This document shows positions 46,665-57,128 of a stretch of 64,000 nt of DNA, piece after piece. A program made the translations under genes and the position numbers. Under the pieces are notes generated by a model. It was not told where the DNA came from, did no database searches, and worked only from the letters and a program-made list of their open reading frames with translations. Source of the DNA: Spongospora subterranea f. sp. subterranea (Eukaryota > Endomyxa: Phytomyxea > Phytomyxea > Plasmodiophorida); contig JAUGWO010000008.1 in the NCBI GenBank assembly GCA_049724395.1, positions 62,001 to 126,000 of the forward strand, read 5' to 3'. Within the stretch, counting starts at the first letter, position 1. Every line of letters starts with the position of its first letter.

Positions 46665-49571
46665 ATGAACGGATTAGGAAAGCCGGTGGATGAAGATGAC
46701 ATGAAATACTCACCACAGGAAGTTCAATACTCCTATGACAATGATGGCGTAGATATCGATTCAATCATGAAACTTCCGGATGACGAATTAGACAGGCGTT
46801 TGGCAGCAGAACAGAGGAGACAGAAGATTGAACTATATCTTCGGTTAAAGGCAAAGCGGCCAGGTTATGCGTCCGAGGACATCGATAGTCAACAATCCTT
46901 CGATCCTCGAGACCAAGATTATATATCAAGGTTATCAATACCTATACAAAGATTTGACGAAATTAGGGATACATTTTTTCCCATTTGCTAAACGGGCAGT
47001 GCAAATCTTCAAGCAGTAAGAGTTAATGACCATAATAGGCGATAAGGAAGATGGAAGCCCAGTTGAGCAGTTGCCCATCCTGGTGACACAATCAGATATT
47101 AAGAAAGACATTAGTGCGAGGACGTTAATCTGTATGCACCTTTTAACGGACGAAGCCGCCTTTTTATCGGGAGTACAAGATTAAGCTACTGCTGCTTTGT
47201 GTTGGAAAGCTCTGTGGATCTTTTTCAATCCACAGAATATCGCATCAATAATGCATGCAACGGAAGAGTTTTTGGACTGCAGGCAAGGAGCGAATGAATC
47301 AATTGCCAAATTTGTCAGCAGATTAGAGAAATCTGCTGGTAAGTTACGCTCCATTCTCCCGGCACCATACGGAAATTTACAACAATCGTTTACAACACTA
47401 ATTTTATCGATGAGGGTTAAGTCATGCTATGACAATGTCATTAGTACCATCACCAGTCAGAATGGTATTAATGTCCCTCCCATTGCTGCGGTTAAGGCGA
47501 CGTTATTGCAGGAGGAAATGCGACTACAAAAATCCAACGACTTTTACAATTCGGAGAGTGGTATAACGGCAATGAATGCTCAGATTGATGAACTGAGATC
47601 TACAGTTCGTGGTATTCAAAAGGACTTTCAAAATTCGAAAAATGCCCGATTTTGCAAATATTGCCATGCCTTCAAATGTTTCAAAGAAACCTGTTGGCGC
47701 CTACATCTGAACTAAAGAGACAGGGAATATTGACGGATAAACAGAACAAGGTTATTGTTTACTCTGCGTCGTCGGATCACATTGTCGGTTGCTCTAAGCA
47801 ATGGTTAATTGACTGTGGCTGGAATCATCATATCACAAATGATGCAGAACTACTTAGAGAACCCAAACCATGTTCGAGTAGGGTGTCGTTGGGAGATGAC
47901 CATGTGCTGGAGCCTGGGATGATTGGTTCTGTTCCAGTTACGTTGGGAGGAAAGCAAGCGGTGATGGAATCGGTAATTCACGTTCCCTCCATGGGAAAGA
48001 ATCTTCTGTCAGTTGGGATGAGCTGCAAAAGAGGTCTCTCGTGGAGGGAACGTGAATTACCGATTCCATCACCGCTTGCTTTCCTCCCAACATAACTGGA
48101 ACAGAACCAATCATCCCAGACTCCAGCACATGGTCATCTCCCAACGACACCCTACTCGAACATGGTTTGGGTTCTCTAAGTAGTTCTGCATCATTTGTGA
48201 CATGATGATTACAGCCACAGTCAATTAACCATTGCTTAGAGCAACCGACAATGTGGTCCGACGACGCAGAGCAAACAATAACCTTGTTCTGTTTATCCGT
48301 CAATATTCCCTGTCTCTTTAATTCAATGATGTAGGCGCTAACAGGTTTTTTTGAAATTCGAATTCAGAAATACTTTGGCACCACCGTCTCGGACGCTACA
48401 ATTTTCAATCTCTGCGCTCATTATTGAGAATGAATTTATTGAATATTAGACCCGGAATCCAAGTGAGACAAGAACAGATCGCGTTAGCAGGTGTGAAGCA
48501 TGCATCAAGGCGAAACTGAACACGTGGACCGTATCCTTCAAGAGCTCCAGACCGTCGATCTGTAAGCCACTCCAGTTAGTATATTCCGATGTGATGAGCC
48601 CATTTCCTGTCCCAGTATTTTTATCTGGTGCTCGGTATGTCGTGATCTTCATCGACGACCACAGTCGGTTTGTCTGGCTTTATCTTTTGCGAAGCAAGTC
48701 AGACGTTGCTTCCCGGGTTAGAGAATTCGCAAAACAAACAACTCGGTATAAAGGAACAAAACTCGAACAGCTCATTTCGCTTCAAATTGATAACGGAGGG
48801 GAATATATGTCTGCAAATCTACAAAAATGGTTACTAGACGAAGGAATCTCATATCGAACAACAGTACGATATACACCAGAACACAACGGTGTTGCTGAAC
48901 GAGTAAACCGCACATTGCTAGAGATGGCAGAATGCATTCGAATACATGCAGGCTTGGAGAAGCAATTCTGGGAAGATGCGATTGATACAGCAGTGAACCT
49001 ATATAATCGAAGAATCCACCGAACGAGAGGGAAGACTCCCTTCGAGGCATGGCATGGTCGACGTCCATTGCTAAATCATCGCCGGGTCTTTGGAAGCAAA
49101 GCATGGTATAGGATTCCTGATCAGTTACGTCGAAAATGGGATGAACGTGCAGCACCAGCCGTCATGTTGGGTTATCGTTCTCGTCAGAAGGCTTGGAGGT
49201 TACTGGACATCAACAACCGTCGTCTTATATCAATCGATATGGCAGTTTTTGATAAAGAACGCTTTACGTTTGCAAAAACATTATCTTCAGATGGACACAC
49301 CGTGGCTGACAATGAAGCGATTGTATCTCTGATGCTAGGGAATGCGCGTTTATTCCATCCTGACAAGATGCTGGAACCAATATTCGAACAAGAACCGAAG
49401 TTACCAGAATCGATGCAACCTCAGCCAGCACGAGATTCGTCTTCAAGATCAACTTCTGGCGCAACAGGATTTTCTGACCAGCCGAATTTACCATCATCGG
49501 GATCAAGACCAACTTCTGGCGTAACAGGATCATCATCGGGATCAATGGAATACCAATCAGAACGAGGCTAG
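46665..49571 (+). mobile_element. Truncated Ty1/copia element: gag, protease, palindrome, integrase
   Basis: Gag lies in two frames (46665-46991, 47197-47715) with a zinc-knuckle-like CKYCHAFKCFKETCW at the end. The protease follows (WLIDCGWNHHITND, HVPSMGKNLLSVG). The next ~300 bp are an inverted copy of the gag end and protease. The integrase frame 48591-49571 is intact over 326 codons with catalytic D, D, E in VIFIDDHSRFVWLYL, LQIDNGGEYMSA and EHNGVAERVNRTLLEM. RT and RNase H are absent, so the element is incomplete. Confidence 0.85.
47713..48320. repeat. Inverted repeat inside copia element (arms ~280 bp)
   Basis: Left arm 47713-47990 and right arm 48041-48320 are near-identical reverse complements; the spacer is ~50 bp. 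The right arm, read on the minus strand, encodes WLIDCGCNHHVTND, the same protease site. Confidence 0.92.
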
Positions 49572-49626
49572 TCTTCTTCCATATCAACTTGGGAATGCCA
49601 AGATCAGTTTTTGGTCGAGTAATCCT

Positions 49627-50127
49627 GTGTACTCCCAGTTGTTTCCCTGCTTCCGCCTGGCCGAAACAAGTACCCTTGAGTATCCACTGCAGGAACCTGT
49701 TAGACCAGATTACAGTTGGGATAGGTGCTTTAGTCCAGTGGCCATGAGATTATGCTTTGACGCTTACACAGCGTTCAACGTTTTCTGTGGATGTTCGCTT
49801 TGCAAATATTCATCCGCAGGACCTGATTTCGCCGTTCGGCTCATCAGACCGCCGCATTGGTCGCCCTCTTCTTACGCGGGGGAATCGCGTCGAACGGGCT
49901 TCACTGCAAGTGTGGATTTGACTCCTCTGAGGTATCTTCTCGCAAGCAGCGGCCTCAACGATTGGTTAGCGCCCCGCTTGGAGGTATGGCGAGTTGAAGT
50001 TGACGTTGATCCTGGTATTATTTGTGCGTTATCACCACCGCCGAGTCGATTTGAACACGATGCATCGAGTGGGAGGATCTCCTTCAACAGTCGTCGCTTT
50101 TTAGCTTTCTGCAAATTTGAAGTGTAG
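49627..50127 (+). CDS. Hypothetical protein
   Basis: A 166-codon frame with no recognised domain, beginning inside a ~40-bp stretch also found at 52802-52845. It may be coding by chance or be an unrecognised exon. No convincing splice partners. Confidence 0.25.
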   Translation: MYSQLFPCFRLAETSTLEYPLQEPVRPDYSWDRCFSPVAMRLCFDAYTAFNVFCGCSLCKYSSAGPDFAVRLIRPPHWSPSSYAGESRRTGFTASVDLTPLRYLLASSGLNDWLAPRLEVWRVEVDVDPGIICALSPPPSRFEHDASSGRISFNSRRFLAFCKFEV

Positions 50128-50426
50128 CGTTTTTTTGTGCAGTTTGTGAGATTCAGTTGTCTGGACGCTTTGCTCTCAGCATATTTTTTGCTGCGACATT
50201 CGAAGCATCCACTGTGAATGGTACCCTGTTTTTGTTTTGTGTAATGTGCTGTGTTGAACTACAACTTACTAACTTGCCATGATTTTTTAGGAGGCGCGTC
50301 ACCGCTCACCAGCCGAGAGATTTACCAGGCACATCCTGTATCAATAGAATCACGATTATTTCAAACTATTCATAAAGTTGCTGTTCAAAACAACCACCTC
50401 AAATGGGCGAACTACTCTGTATTGAA
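50128..50426. other. Intergenic
   Basis: No feature seen. Confidence 0.35.
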
Positions 50427-51879
50427 TTAATGCCAATTATAGGACAAGGTAAATTGCGGTGTAGCATCGAAGGAGTCTCGTTGGTTCTGACTAGTATTGA
50501 CTTGAGGAATTGACTTTTTTTTCCGACTAGTATTGGCTTGACCAAAAGCCTTTCTTTTCCGACTAGATTCGGCTTGATCCGGAATAGCCATGACTAGAGG
50601 AGTAGCCTTTGTTTCCCGATCATTTTTGGCTTGACGATTAGGTATTTTTCTGGGAATAGGGGCTTGAAAATGCTCAGTAATTTGAGGAATAGTACTGACT
50701 TTCAAAGATTCAAGTAGACGCTGGAGCTGGAGCGTGGCTTTATTTTCGATCCCAGGTCGACGCTTCGCAATAATACGGTAGAGAGAAAAACAAAATAAAT
50801 CAGACAGCATTGTTCCTGCTTCGTTAGATTGTGATTTCTCCGAGTATATCATTTTTCCGGAATGCCTATCAGTAAGTAACCTGCGTATAATGGCCGGGGC
50901 AACGTATCGAATGGCTTCGTCTTCCTCCATGCCGCATAGCGACAATAATACGAAATCAGCTTGTAAACAGAGGTTCAGAGAAAAAATTTGTACATAATAA
51001 CGACTTGTGGAGCGGATCACGTTGCTGATATGGAGCAATATTTGCTTGATTTCGACAGCATGAAGAGGATACTTTGTTGAGATAGCGTCACTTTCATCTT
51101 GGAGCAGCCAGGCATCTTTAGGATCGCCCTGATCTTCAGCCTTTGTCAAATCAGCAAGTGAGGGAAGTTTGTACTTGATATACAATATCAGCCGTTGGTA
51201 CACATTTGGTGTTCTTAGCGCGAGGACAGGTTCAGGATTCCACTTCAGGTCGAAACCTGATCCGGAATCCAACAAGCACTTGCTAATCAGGATTCGGAGA
51301 TCCTCCGCGGCCTCTGATGTGGGCGTAGGAAAGACAATGTGGTGAAAATTCGTGAATGGGACATGATCAACATGGTTTTTCCGGATCATTCATCCTTTCA
51401 ATTGACTCAGCAAGATGTAGAAATCTTGCTTTCATGTCTTTTTCTGGGACACAGTCGTTGGGGGCGAACTGCCAAAGCCATTTATAGCTTTTATATTTGT
51501 AGGGTTGTCGGCGTTTATATTTGTAGGGTTGTCGGCTTTTATATTTATAAGGTTGTCGTCCAGTACGTTGAGTGGTGATCGTACCCAGTGGTGCCGAATC
51601 GTGACTCGGCAAAAGGGAAGCGATAGAGGGCGAACCAGTGGTAAACTGGGGGGCAGCTGGGGGGATGCTTGGAGGGACGAAATCTGGAAAAATTAGATCA
51701 AACTGTGTTTGCTTCGAGATCAGTTCGATGATATTCGAAGGAAACCTTTCATCTAGGAGGGTGTTTGTGATGGAGGTGAACCAATCTTCTAGTGTGATGA
51801 AAGGGGGTGGAATTGTATCATCAACAGCCGATACGCAACGAAGTACCTTAATGGCTATGATTACCCGAAAATAGATCAT
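50427..51879 (-). CDS. Protein of unknown function, split by a frameshift
   Basis: Two minus-strand frames overlap at 51367-51389. The first (51879-51367) starts with a true ATG and the second continues to the stop at 50427, together about 480 residues. A one-base change or a missed splice at the overlap would join them; no good intron fits there. The N-terminal part has a possible hydrophobic start and three RQPYKYKS-type tandem repeats; the C-terminus is Lys/Arg-rich, like a nuclear localisation region. I do not recognise the family. Confidence 0.45.
51488..51560 (-). repeat. 24-bp coding tandem repeat, three units
   Basis: Encodes RQPYKYKS, RQPYKYKR, RQPYKYKS in the unknown gene above. 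Confidence 0.75.
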
Positions 51880-51982
51880 GACGACAGTATAATAATGGAG
51901 CGAGCAGCGATGATCAATCAGACGATGATCGCCTCAGGATGTCCGTGAACGAAAACTCCGAAACCGATTCGCAGTTTGAGTC

Positions 51983-52097
51983 TGCCGACCTACGCAACTG
52001 CCGACCTACGCAACTGCCGACCTACGCAACTGCCGACCTACGCAACTGCCGACCTACGCAACTGCCGACCTACGCAACTGCCGACCTACGCAACTAC
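51983..52097. repeat. 16-bp tandem repeat, seven units
   Basis: GCCGACCTACGCAACT repeats seven times without interruption. Because 16 is not a multiple of three, all frames read as periodic peptides. It abuts a gypsy integrase fragment. Confidence 0.95.
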
Positions 52098-52766
52098 CCT
52101 AGGAACTGTGCTCGCGCCTACATATTTATCATCATTTTACGACCGCGTACACGCCTTGGGCAAACGGTACTGTGGAAATCGTAAATCGTCACGCTATGGC
52201 CCTTTCGAAGGCACTGGCATCGGAAATGCAGATGAACTTTCTGCAGGGCTGGCCCAGTATTTTGCCTTTAGTGAACATGGCCATGAACCACAAGATCCGT
52301 CCTCGAGTGAAGTATGCACCGGTCACCATCTTCACTGGCCTCGCCCCTTCACAATTATTATCTGTTTATTTTGGGTAGTCTAGACAAGGTTGTCGACATT
52401 CCCTTGAGTGCCGATTCTATATTCACACAAACGTCCAATTTTCTTGAACCTCTCGATAACATACATCAGTCGGTTCATAAAACAGTTTCGTCTCACCGAG
52501 CGAATGTCCGCTCACGTCGCCGTAAGCAGAAATCGGTTGAACAGGCCAATTTTTGGGAAGGTGATTACTGTCTCATCGCTACTAACATTCGACGTACCCC
52601 GTCTAAGACAGAATGTAGTTGGTATGAACCTGTCGCCATTGTAAGCGCAACTCCTCACCAGCTAATATTCACGGTTCGCGATTCAATAACGGGTTCGAGA
52701 ACGACGTACACGCGTCTCGTCTCAAGTTCTACGACGACAGCCATCTCGATATCACCACGAAGCTAA
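52098..52766 (+). pseudogene. Ty3/gypsy integrase C-terminal fragment
   Basis: Frames encode TAYTPWANGTVEIVNRHA (containing the catalytic Glu), then LPLVNMAMNH and APVTIFTGLAPSQL. A shift leads to the integrase tail (NFWEGDYCLIATNIRRTPSK, EPVAIVSATPHQLIFTVRDS). Upstream catalytic Asp residues are missing. Confidence 0.75.
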
Positions 52767-52924
52767 TGGAAAATGACCTGTCTCGATTGATTGGTGCCAG
52801 GTGTTTCCCTACTTCCGCCTGGCCACTATAAGTACCCTTGGCAAAGTTGGCACCTTCAGGTTTTTTGTATTCGGGTTTAATTGGGTTTTTCTAAGAAACC
52901 TAATCGTTTGAAAACCATTCAAAT

Positions 52925-53457
52925 CGGGTTTATTAGGTTTAAAAATTCAAAAATGTTCCAAGGCCTCGCTCCAATTTTGGTTGGTTGATGAAAATCAGTG
53001 GCCTGAGTTGCAGAAGGTCGCTATCAACCTCGTCAGCATGTCCACATCTATTGCAGCTTCTGAACGAAACTTCTACACCATAGGCTTCGTCCATCTGAAG
53101 TTAAGAAACAGTTTGAGGTCATCGACGGTGGAGAAGCTGGTCTTCATCAAGAGCAACCTGTCAGCTTTCTACGATTTCTTGGAGGTTGAAGACACTGACA
53201 GAGGACCATGGAGATGAGTTCGACGAGTAAACAAAGACGTCCAACTGCTCGTTTATCGGTTGATAGATCTTTTATGAGGGTGGTTCTGTTCGGAAACTCT
53301 CTGATGGCGACCATGATGATGTCGGGGCTTCATCCTGACCTTTTAATCTCGCCTTCCCCGGAAAAAACCATGATTTCAATAAAGAAAATCGGGTTTTATT
53401 GCAAAAAAACCTTAAACTTGATTTTCCCTTTAAAAATTCGTGGTTTTTCCAGCCCTG
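52925..53457 (+). pseudogene. hAT transposase C-terminal fragment with TIR-like end, copy 2
   Basis: The frame 52981-53217 reads WPELQKVAINLVSMSTSIAA then SERNFYTIGFVHLKLRN, the hAT dimerisation block. It ends in TTTTCCAGCCCTG. Shares most of its length with 45905-46340. Confidence 0.75.
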
Positions 53458-53475
53458 ATTAGACCCAGTCCAACC

Positions 53476-54240
53476 ATTGCGAGAGTTGAAGTTGCCGTCA
53501 ACAATGTTAAGGCTGTTGCCTCAAAGCACTTGACAGTGAGCGACTCCCTCAAGGGAATGATCATTTTGATGGATGTAAATGATCATTACGCTCATGTTGT
53601 CGATTCGATTGACACAAGCCTCCAGGAAAAGCAATGTCGGCGATTTTGATGCGGAATGAAGTTCGCAAACCCGATGGAGGATCTTCCGAAAGACAGTACG
53701 ACAAGGAAATCACAGCCCTACGAGCCGAACTGAACGAAATTCGTTCTCGTGATAAAGGGTTCTGCTACTACTGCAGATGTCCCAAGCAAAAGTGTTATTT
53801 GACTGGATACTATAACCTATATCCAAAACTACGTCCCAGATGAAACAGTTATCTGGTTGTAAATCCATAAAATGTTTACTCTGCTTCGTCTGGTATCGGA
53901 ACCTGTAGCAAGTGCTGGTTGATCAACTGTGGATGTAATAACCGCATTACACATGATGCATCCTCGCTTACGAAAGACAACGCATTTTCAGGAGTTGAAT
54001 TTGGGTGATGATAATAGGATCATTCAAGCAGGTGCTGGATTCGGTCAAGGTCTAATCACATTAGGCAGCATGACAGGGAGCAATGAACAACATCTCACAT
54101 GTCCCATCAATGGGTAGGACACGAGGGTGTTCCTTCATGTTCCATGGTGATGAATGCACATTTTCCAAGCTGTATTTCAAGTTCCTGTTTGTAATGCCTT
54201 ACCCCATATTCCAAGGATAAATGGTCTCTACTCAGTTCCC
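53476..54240 (+). pseudogene. Degraded copia gag-protease piece
   Basis: Contains a zinc-knuckle-like CYYCRCPKQKCYL (about 53760-53800) and, in shifting frames, a CGCNNRITHDA protease site and a HVPSMG strand, paralleling the copia element at 47.6-48 kb. Multiple stops. Confidence 0.55.
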
Positions 54241-54480
54241 AATGCGCTTTTTAATAAATTTAAATTCATTTTCTTTTAAAAGTTTTTTTACAGATTGCAA
54301 AAAAACCGGTAAATACAACTAAAAACGAATGGAGTGAATAAGTGTATGTATGTACATCACGCACGGAGTTCTCTAAAATCTCTGGTAAATATGGCATGTA
54401 TTGTATAGTCTGAGTGGTCGGGCCGTCGGCCGTCGGTGGATTATTGTCCTTGGTCAGCACCTCTTAATGCCGATTCGGTG

Positions 54481-55089
54481 ATGGCTGGGGAGATATCCGA
54501 CCCTGTCCCCATCAATATCAACGACATCCTATACCTACGCCACAATGGCTCACTGCTGCGCTGCTACCTTGTTGCCGTCATCGATGCTGGCTCAACGTTC
54601 GTCGTCTGCCTTGACGTCCGCCATCGCCATCTATCGCCCAATAAAGATGGCATTATGAAAATCAGCGATAGGTCCGATCTGCTTCCGCATACAACTTCCA
54701 ACGTTCGTACTTGGGATGCGGAACATGGTTCGGCGTCGGTTCGTCAAGCATGGGAAGCCGTCGCCGATAAACCCATCAAGTTGAATTTCAAGAAAACAGG
54801 ACGTCCAACCAGGTCGAAACCATGGAAGAACCTGAAACAAATTCTCAAACAAGAGGCGCTTCGTGAGAGCGATTTGTCAGTTCCGACCTATTCATCGATT
54901 CAAGGACCACCGTCTCTATTGCCGACCAAGAAGTATTGCGATCTGACGGGCGCGGTGGCGAAATACACCCACCCTCGCCTGCGGATGCGATATTCGTTAT
55001 CCAGCCAGTATGTGGCGCTGGAGAATATGTCCAGACAGCTTGTACAGGCATATCTAGACATGAGACGAGCCAATACCGATATTAAATAA
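54481..55089 (+). CDS. INO80C: INO80 complex subunit C (IES6-like), YL1 C-terminal domain
   Basis: 202 residues from the ATG at 54481. The C-terminal half is the YL1_C domain: KPWKNLKQILKQE, PTYSSIQGPPSLLPTKKYCD, LTGAVAKYTHPRLRMRYS and QLVQAYLDMRRA. This matches Ies6/INO80C, a small subunit of the INO80 chromatin remodeller. The N-terminal ~100 residues are not family-conserved as far as I can tell, and some may derive from unrecognised intron or upstream sequence. No intron is needed. Confidence 0.88.
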   Translation: MAGEISDPVPININDILYLRHNGSLLRCYLVAVIDAGSTFVVCLDVRHRHLSPNKDGIMKISDRSDLLPHTTSNVRTWDAEHGSASVRQAWEAVADKPIKLNFKKTGRPTRSKPWKNLKQILKQEALRESDLSVPTYSSIQGPPSLLPTKKYCDLTGAVAKYTHPRLRMRYSLSSQYVALENMSRQLVQAYLDMRRANTDIK

Positions 55090-55312
55090 TCCCTAAATCT
55101 GTTCGCGTTTACAGAATTCTCAACGTTTTCTGTCGATTGTCATTATAGTTCTACAAGTCGTTCTGTAATTTTTCATCTACAAAACTGTCGGCAGTTTTTC
55201 TGCAGGGTTGATCGGTAAAGCTCTGTAGGTTGTTATCTGTAATTATATATAGTAGTTAAGGTCGTTCACGATTCGGTTGATCTGGCGACATACTTCCTGG
55301 ATACCGCCGACA

Positions 55313-56566
55313 CTATTTGGAACAATCAGTACGATAACTCTGACAGAATCCTTCCCATTTCCGCTCACCTGCATCGGTTGTGGCTGTCAAATGATGCGAC
55401 AACAGCTCCTCGAAACACTTGTTGGCGCTATCGTATTTGTAGAAGGAACTGATGGCGTCCATTCCGAGTTGCTGTGGCCCATCGCCAAAGATCTTAATCA
55501 ACGCCGGTGGAGCGCCTTCGACATTCGATTCCACATTATATAACGCCCTGAATTTATGGCGTTGTTCTCTGAGCAAAATAATGAACCAATCGGAATAGCT
55601 GTTTTCGAGCGCCTCCAAAGCTAAAGCGCGTTCCAAAACTGTCGCCCCTCCGGCCAAACAGACTCGCGTCAATGCGTTCTTGATCAATGTGCGGTTTGAT
55701 CGTGGTAGAAGCCTTGAATCAGGACGAGGCGATGGAGATACTTTGTGACGCCTGGCAATTAGCGTTCGACGCTTCGACAGCGCGCGAACTTTCCGTTGAC
55801 GAACGACTTCCACATTGGCGACGGGTTCTTGGAATGAAATCTCCATGGTGACACCATTGCGAGGGGCGTGCTCTTCTTCGTTGGGGGTTGATTCCTCACC
55901 GTCTCGGCCCTCGTTCTCAAACCGCTGCAGATTCTGCTGGCTAAGTCCACGATGCATGGATATTCGGCGAACTTGATGGGCCAGCAAGAAGCGATCGGCT
56001 GCCGGTTCCTTGCCCGACGACGCCGGAATCGAGGCTGGCATACCGAAAGGGAATATCTGGATACTGGCGTCAATGGCCATTGATGGCACAATAGGGGATG
56101 GCGACGACATCATCGTGTCGGATTGTTCCCCGTCGGGTGAGCGGTCTTCTTGGTACTGATAACCTTCAGAACTGGAATCGCTGGATGGGCGCGTATCCAA
56201 TGGATCAGCCAGCGCAGATGACGATGACCACAATGTTCTCTTCTGAGCAGATGGCGCTTGGCTGACTATCACCGAATCAACGGATTTGTTTTCGCGATGA
56301 AATCGTCGATCGGTATGGATAGAGGGCTCTTTGGTCGTGGATATCAGGGCTCGGCGATTGAATGGGGAGACAGCCAGCATTGGAGGAAGCGGTTCTAGGT
56401 CGGGATTGCAGAGATTGCAATCGTCGTCTGGTTCGGCAGGCGACGGTATCGGCGTCGGAGAGCGTGCCTTGTTCGACTTCCAATCGCGAACGCGAGGATG
56501 TGGCAACCGCCGGCGATGAAGCGACATTGACTGGTGGATGGCGATAATCTGGCTGAGCGGCAACAA
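55313..56566 (-). CDS. CKK-domain protein (CAMSAP-like microtubule minus-end binder)
   Basis: Single exon. The first ATG is at 56527 (404 residues); the open frame extends to 56566. Residues ~1-270 are disordered and Ser/Pro/Arg-rich. The C-terminal ~120 residues match the CKK domain of CAMSAP/Patronin: NRTLIKNALTRVCLAGG, WFIILLREQRHKFRALYNV, ALIKIFGDGP and ISSFYKYDSANKCFEEL. In animals CKK binds microtubule minus ends. No calponin-homology domain is visible upstream, so this is a short architecture; additional 5' exons cannot be excluded. Confidence 0.85.
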   Translation of the reverse strand: MLPLSQIIAIHQSMSLHRRRLPHPRVRDWKSNKARSPTPIPSPAEPDDDCNLCNPDLEPLPPMLAVSPFNRRALISTTKEPSIHTDRRFHRENKSVDSVIVSQAPSAQKRTLWSSSSALADPLDTRPSSDSSSEGYQYQEDRSPDGEQSDTMMSSPSPIVPSMAIDASIQIFPFGMPASIPASSGKEPAADRFLLAHQVRRISMHRGLSQQNLQRFENEGRDGEESTPNEEEHAPRNGVTMEISFQEPVANVEVVRQRKVRALSKRRTLIARRHKVSPSPRPDSRLLPRSNRTLIKNALTRVCLAGGATVLERALALEALENSYSDWFIILLREQRHKFRALYNVESNVEGAPPALIKIFGDGPQQLGMDAISSFYKYDSANKCFEELLSHHLTATTDAGERKWEGFCQSYRTDCSK

Positions 56567-57128
56567 ACAAGTAGAAAGTGTGTTGAGAATGGCGAGATCA
56601 GCCCGTCACATTATCAGGGATCACGATGATGATATTCCATCGGGCTCATAACCCAAAACTCAATCTGTGTAAATCTTTCGTGCCGCCAGGGGATACACCA
56701 TCACCCCAACACCAACGACGGCCAACTCACATGGGCAGCAGCGCGGCCATCCAAACCCGTCCTCCTCGGTCCAACAGGCGCTCATGGAGCTATAGGCGAA
56801 ACACTTTGCCGAGTCCCCACCAATTTCGGTTAACTCAGCGATTGGTTTCGCATCAATCGGGTCGTTGTTGGCTGCGGAAGACGTGAAAATGCAAACTTCG
56901 TTTGTTCATTCAAAAACCAGAACGCCAACTCAATATGGTTTTCGATGAAATATCAATCGGAGAGATCTCGTCGCTTCAAACGTTGAAACTCATAGCGATC
57001 ATAAACAAACTGATTGGCCTAAAAAACAAACAGATATTTTGAATAGAACCCGAAACAGAACACGTAAACAAGGAATTGAACATAGATAATGGGTGCCATT
57101 TAAGTTTATTTCAGATTATGATGTGATA
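56567..57128. other. Intergenic between the CKK-domain gene and CHMP4
   Basis: The 5' flank of the CKK-domain gene and 3' flank of CHMP4. No further gene recognised. Confidence 0.45.

Noticed and set aside
51939-52383. Plus-strand periodic peptide frames at the 16-bp repeat
   Set aside because: A 16-bp unit gives open periodic peptides in all frames; no start context or domain.
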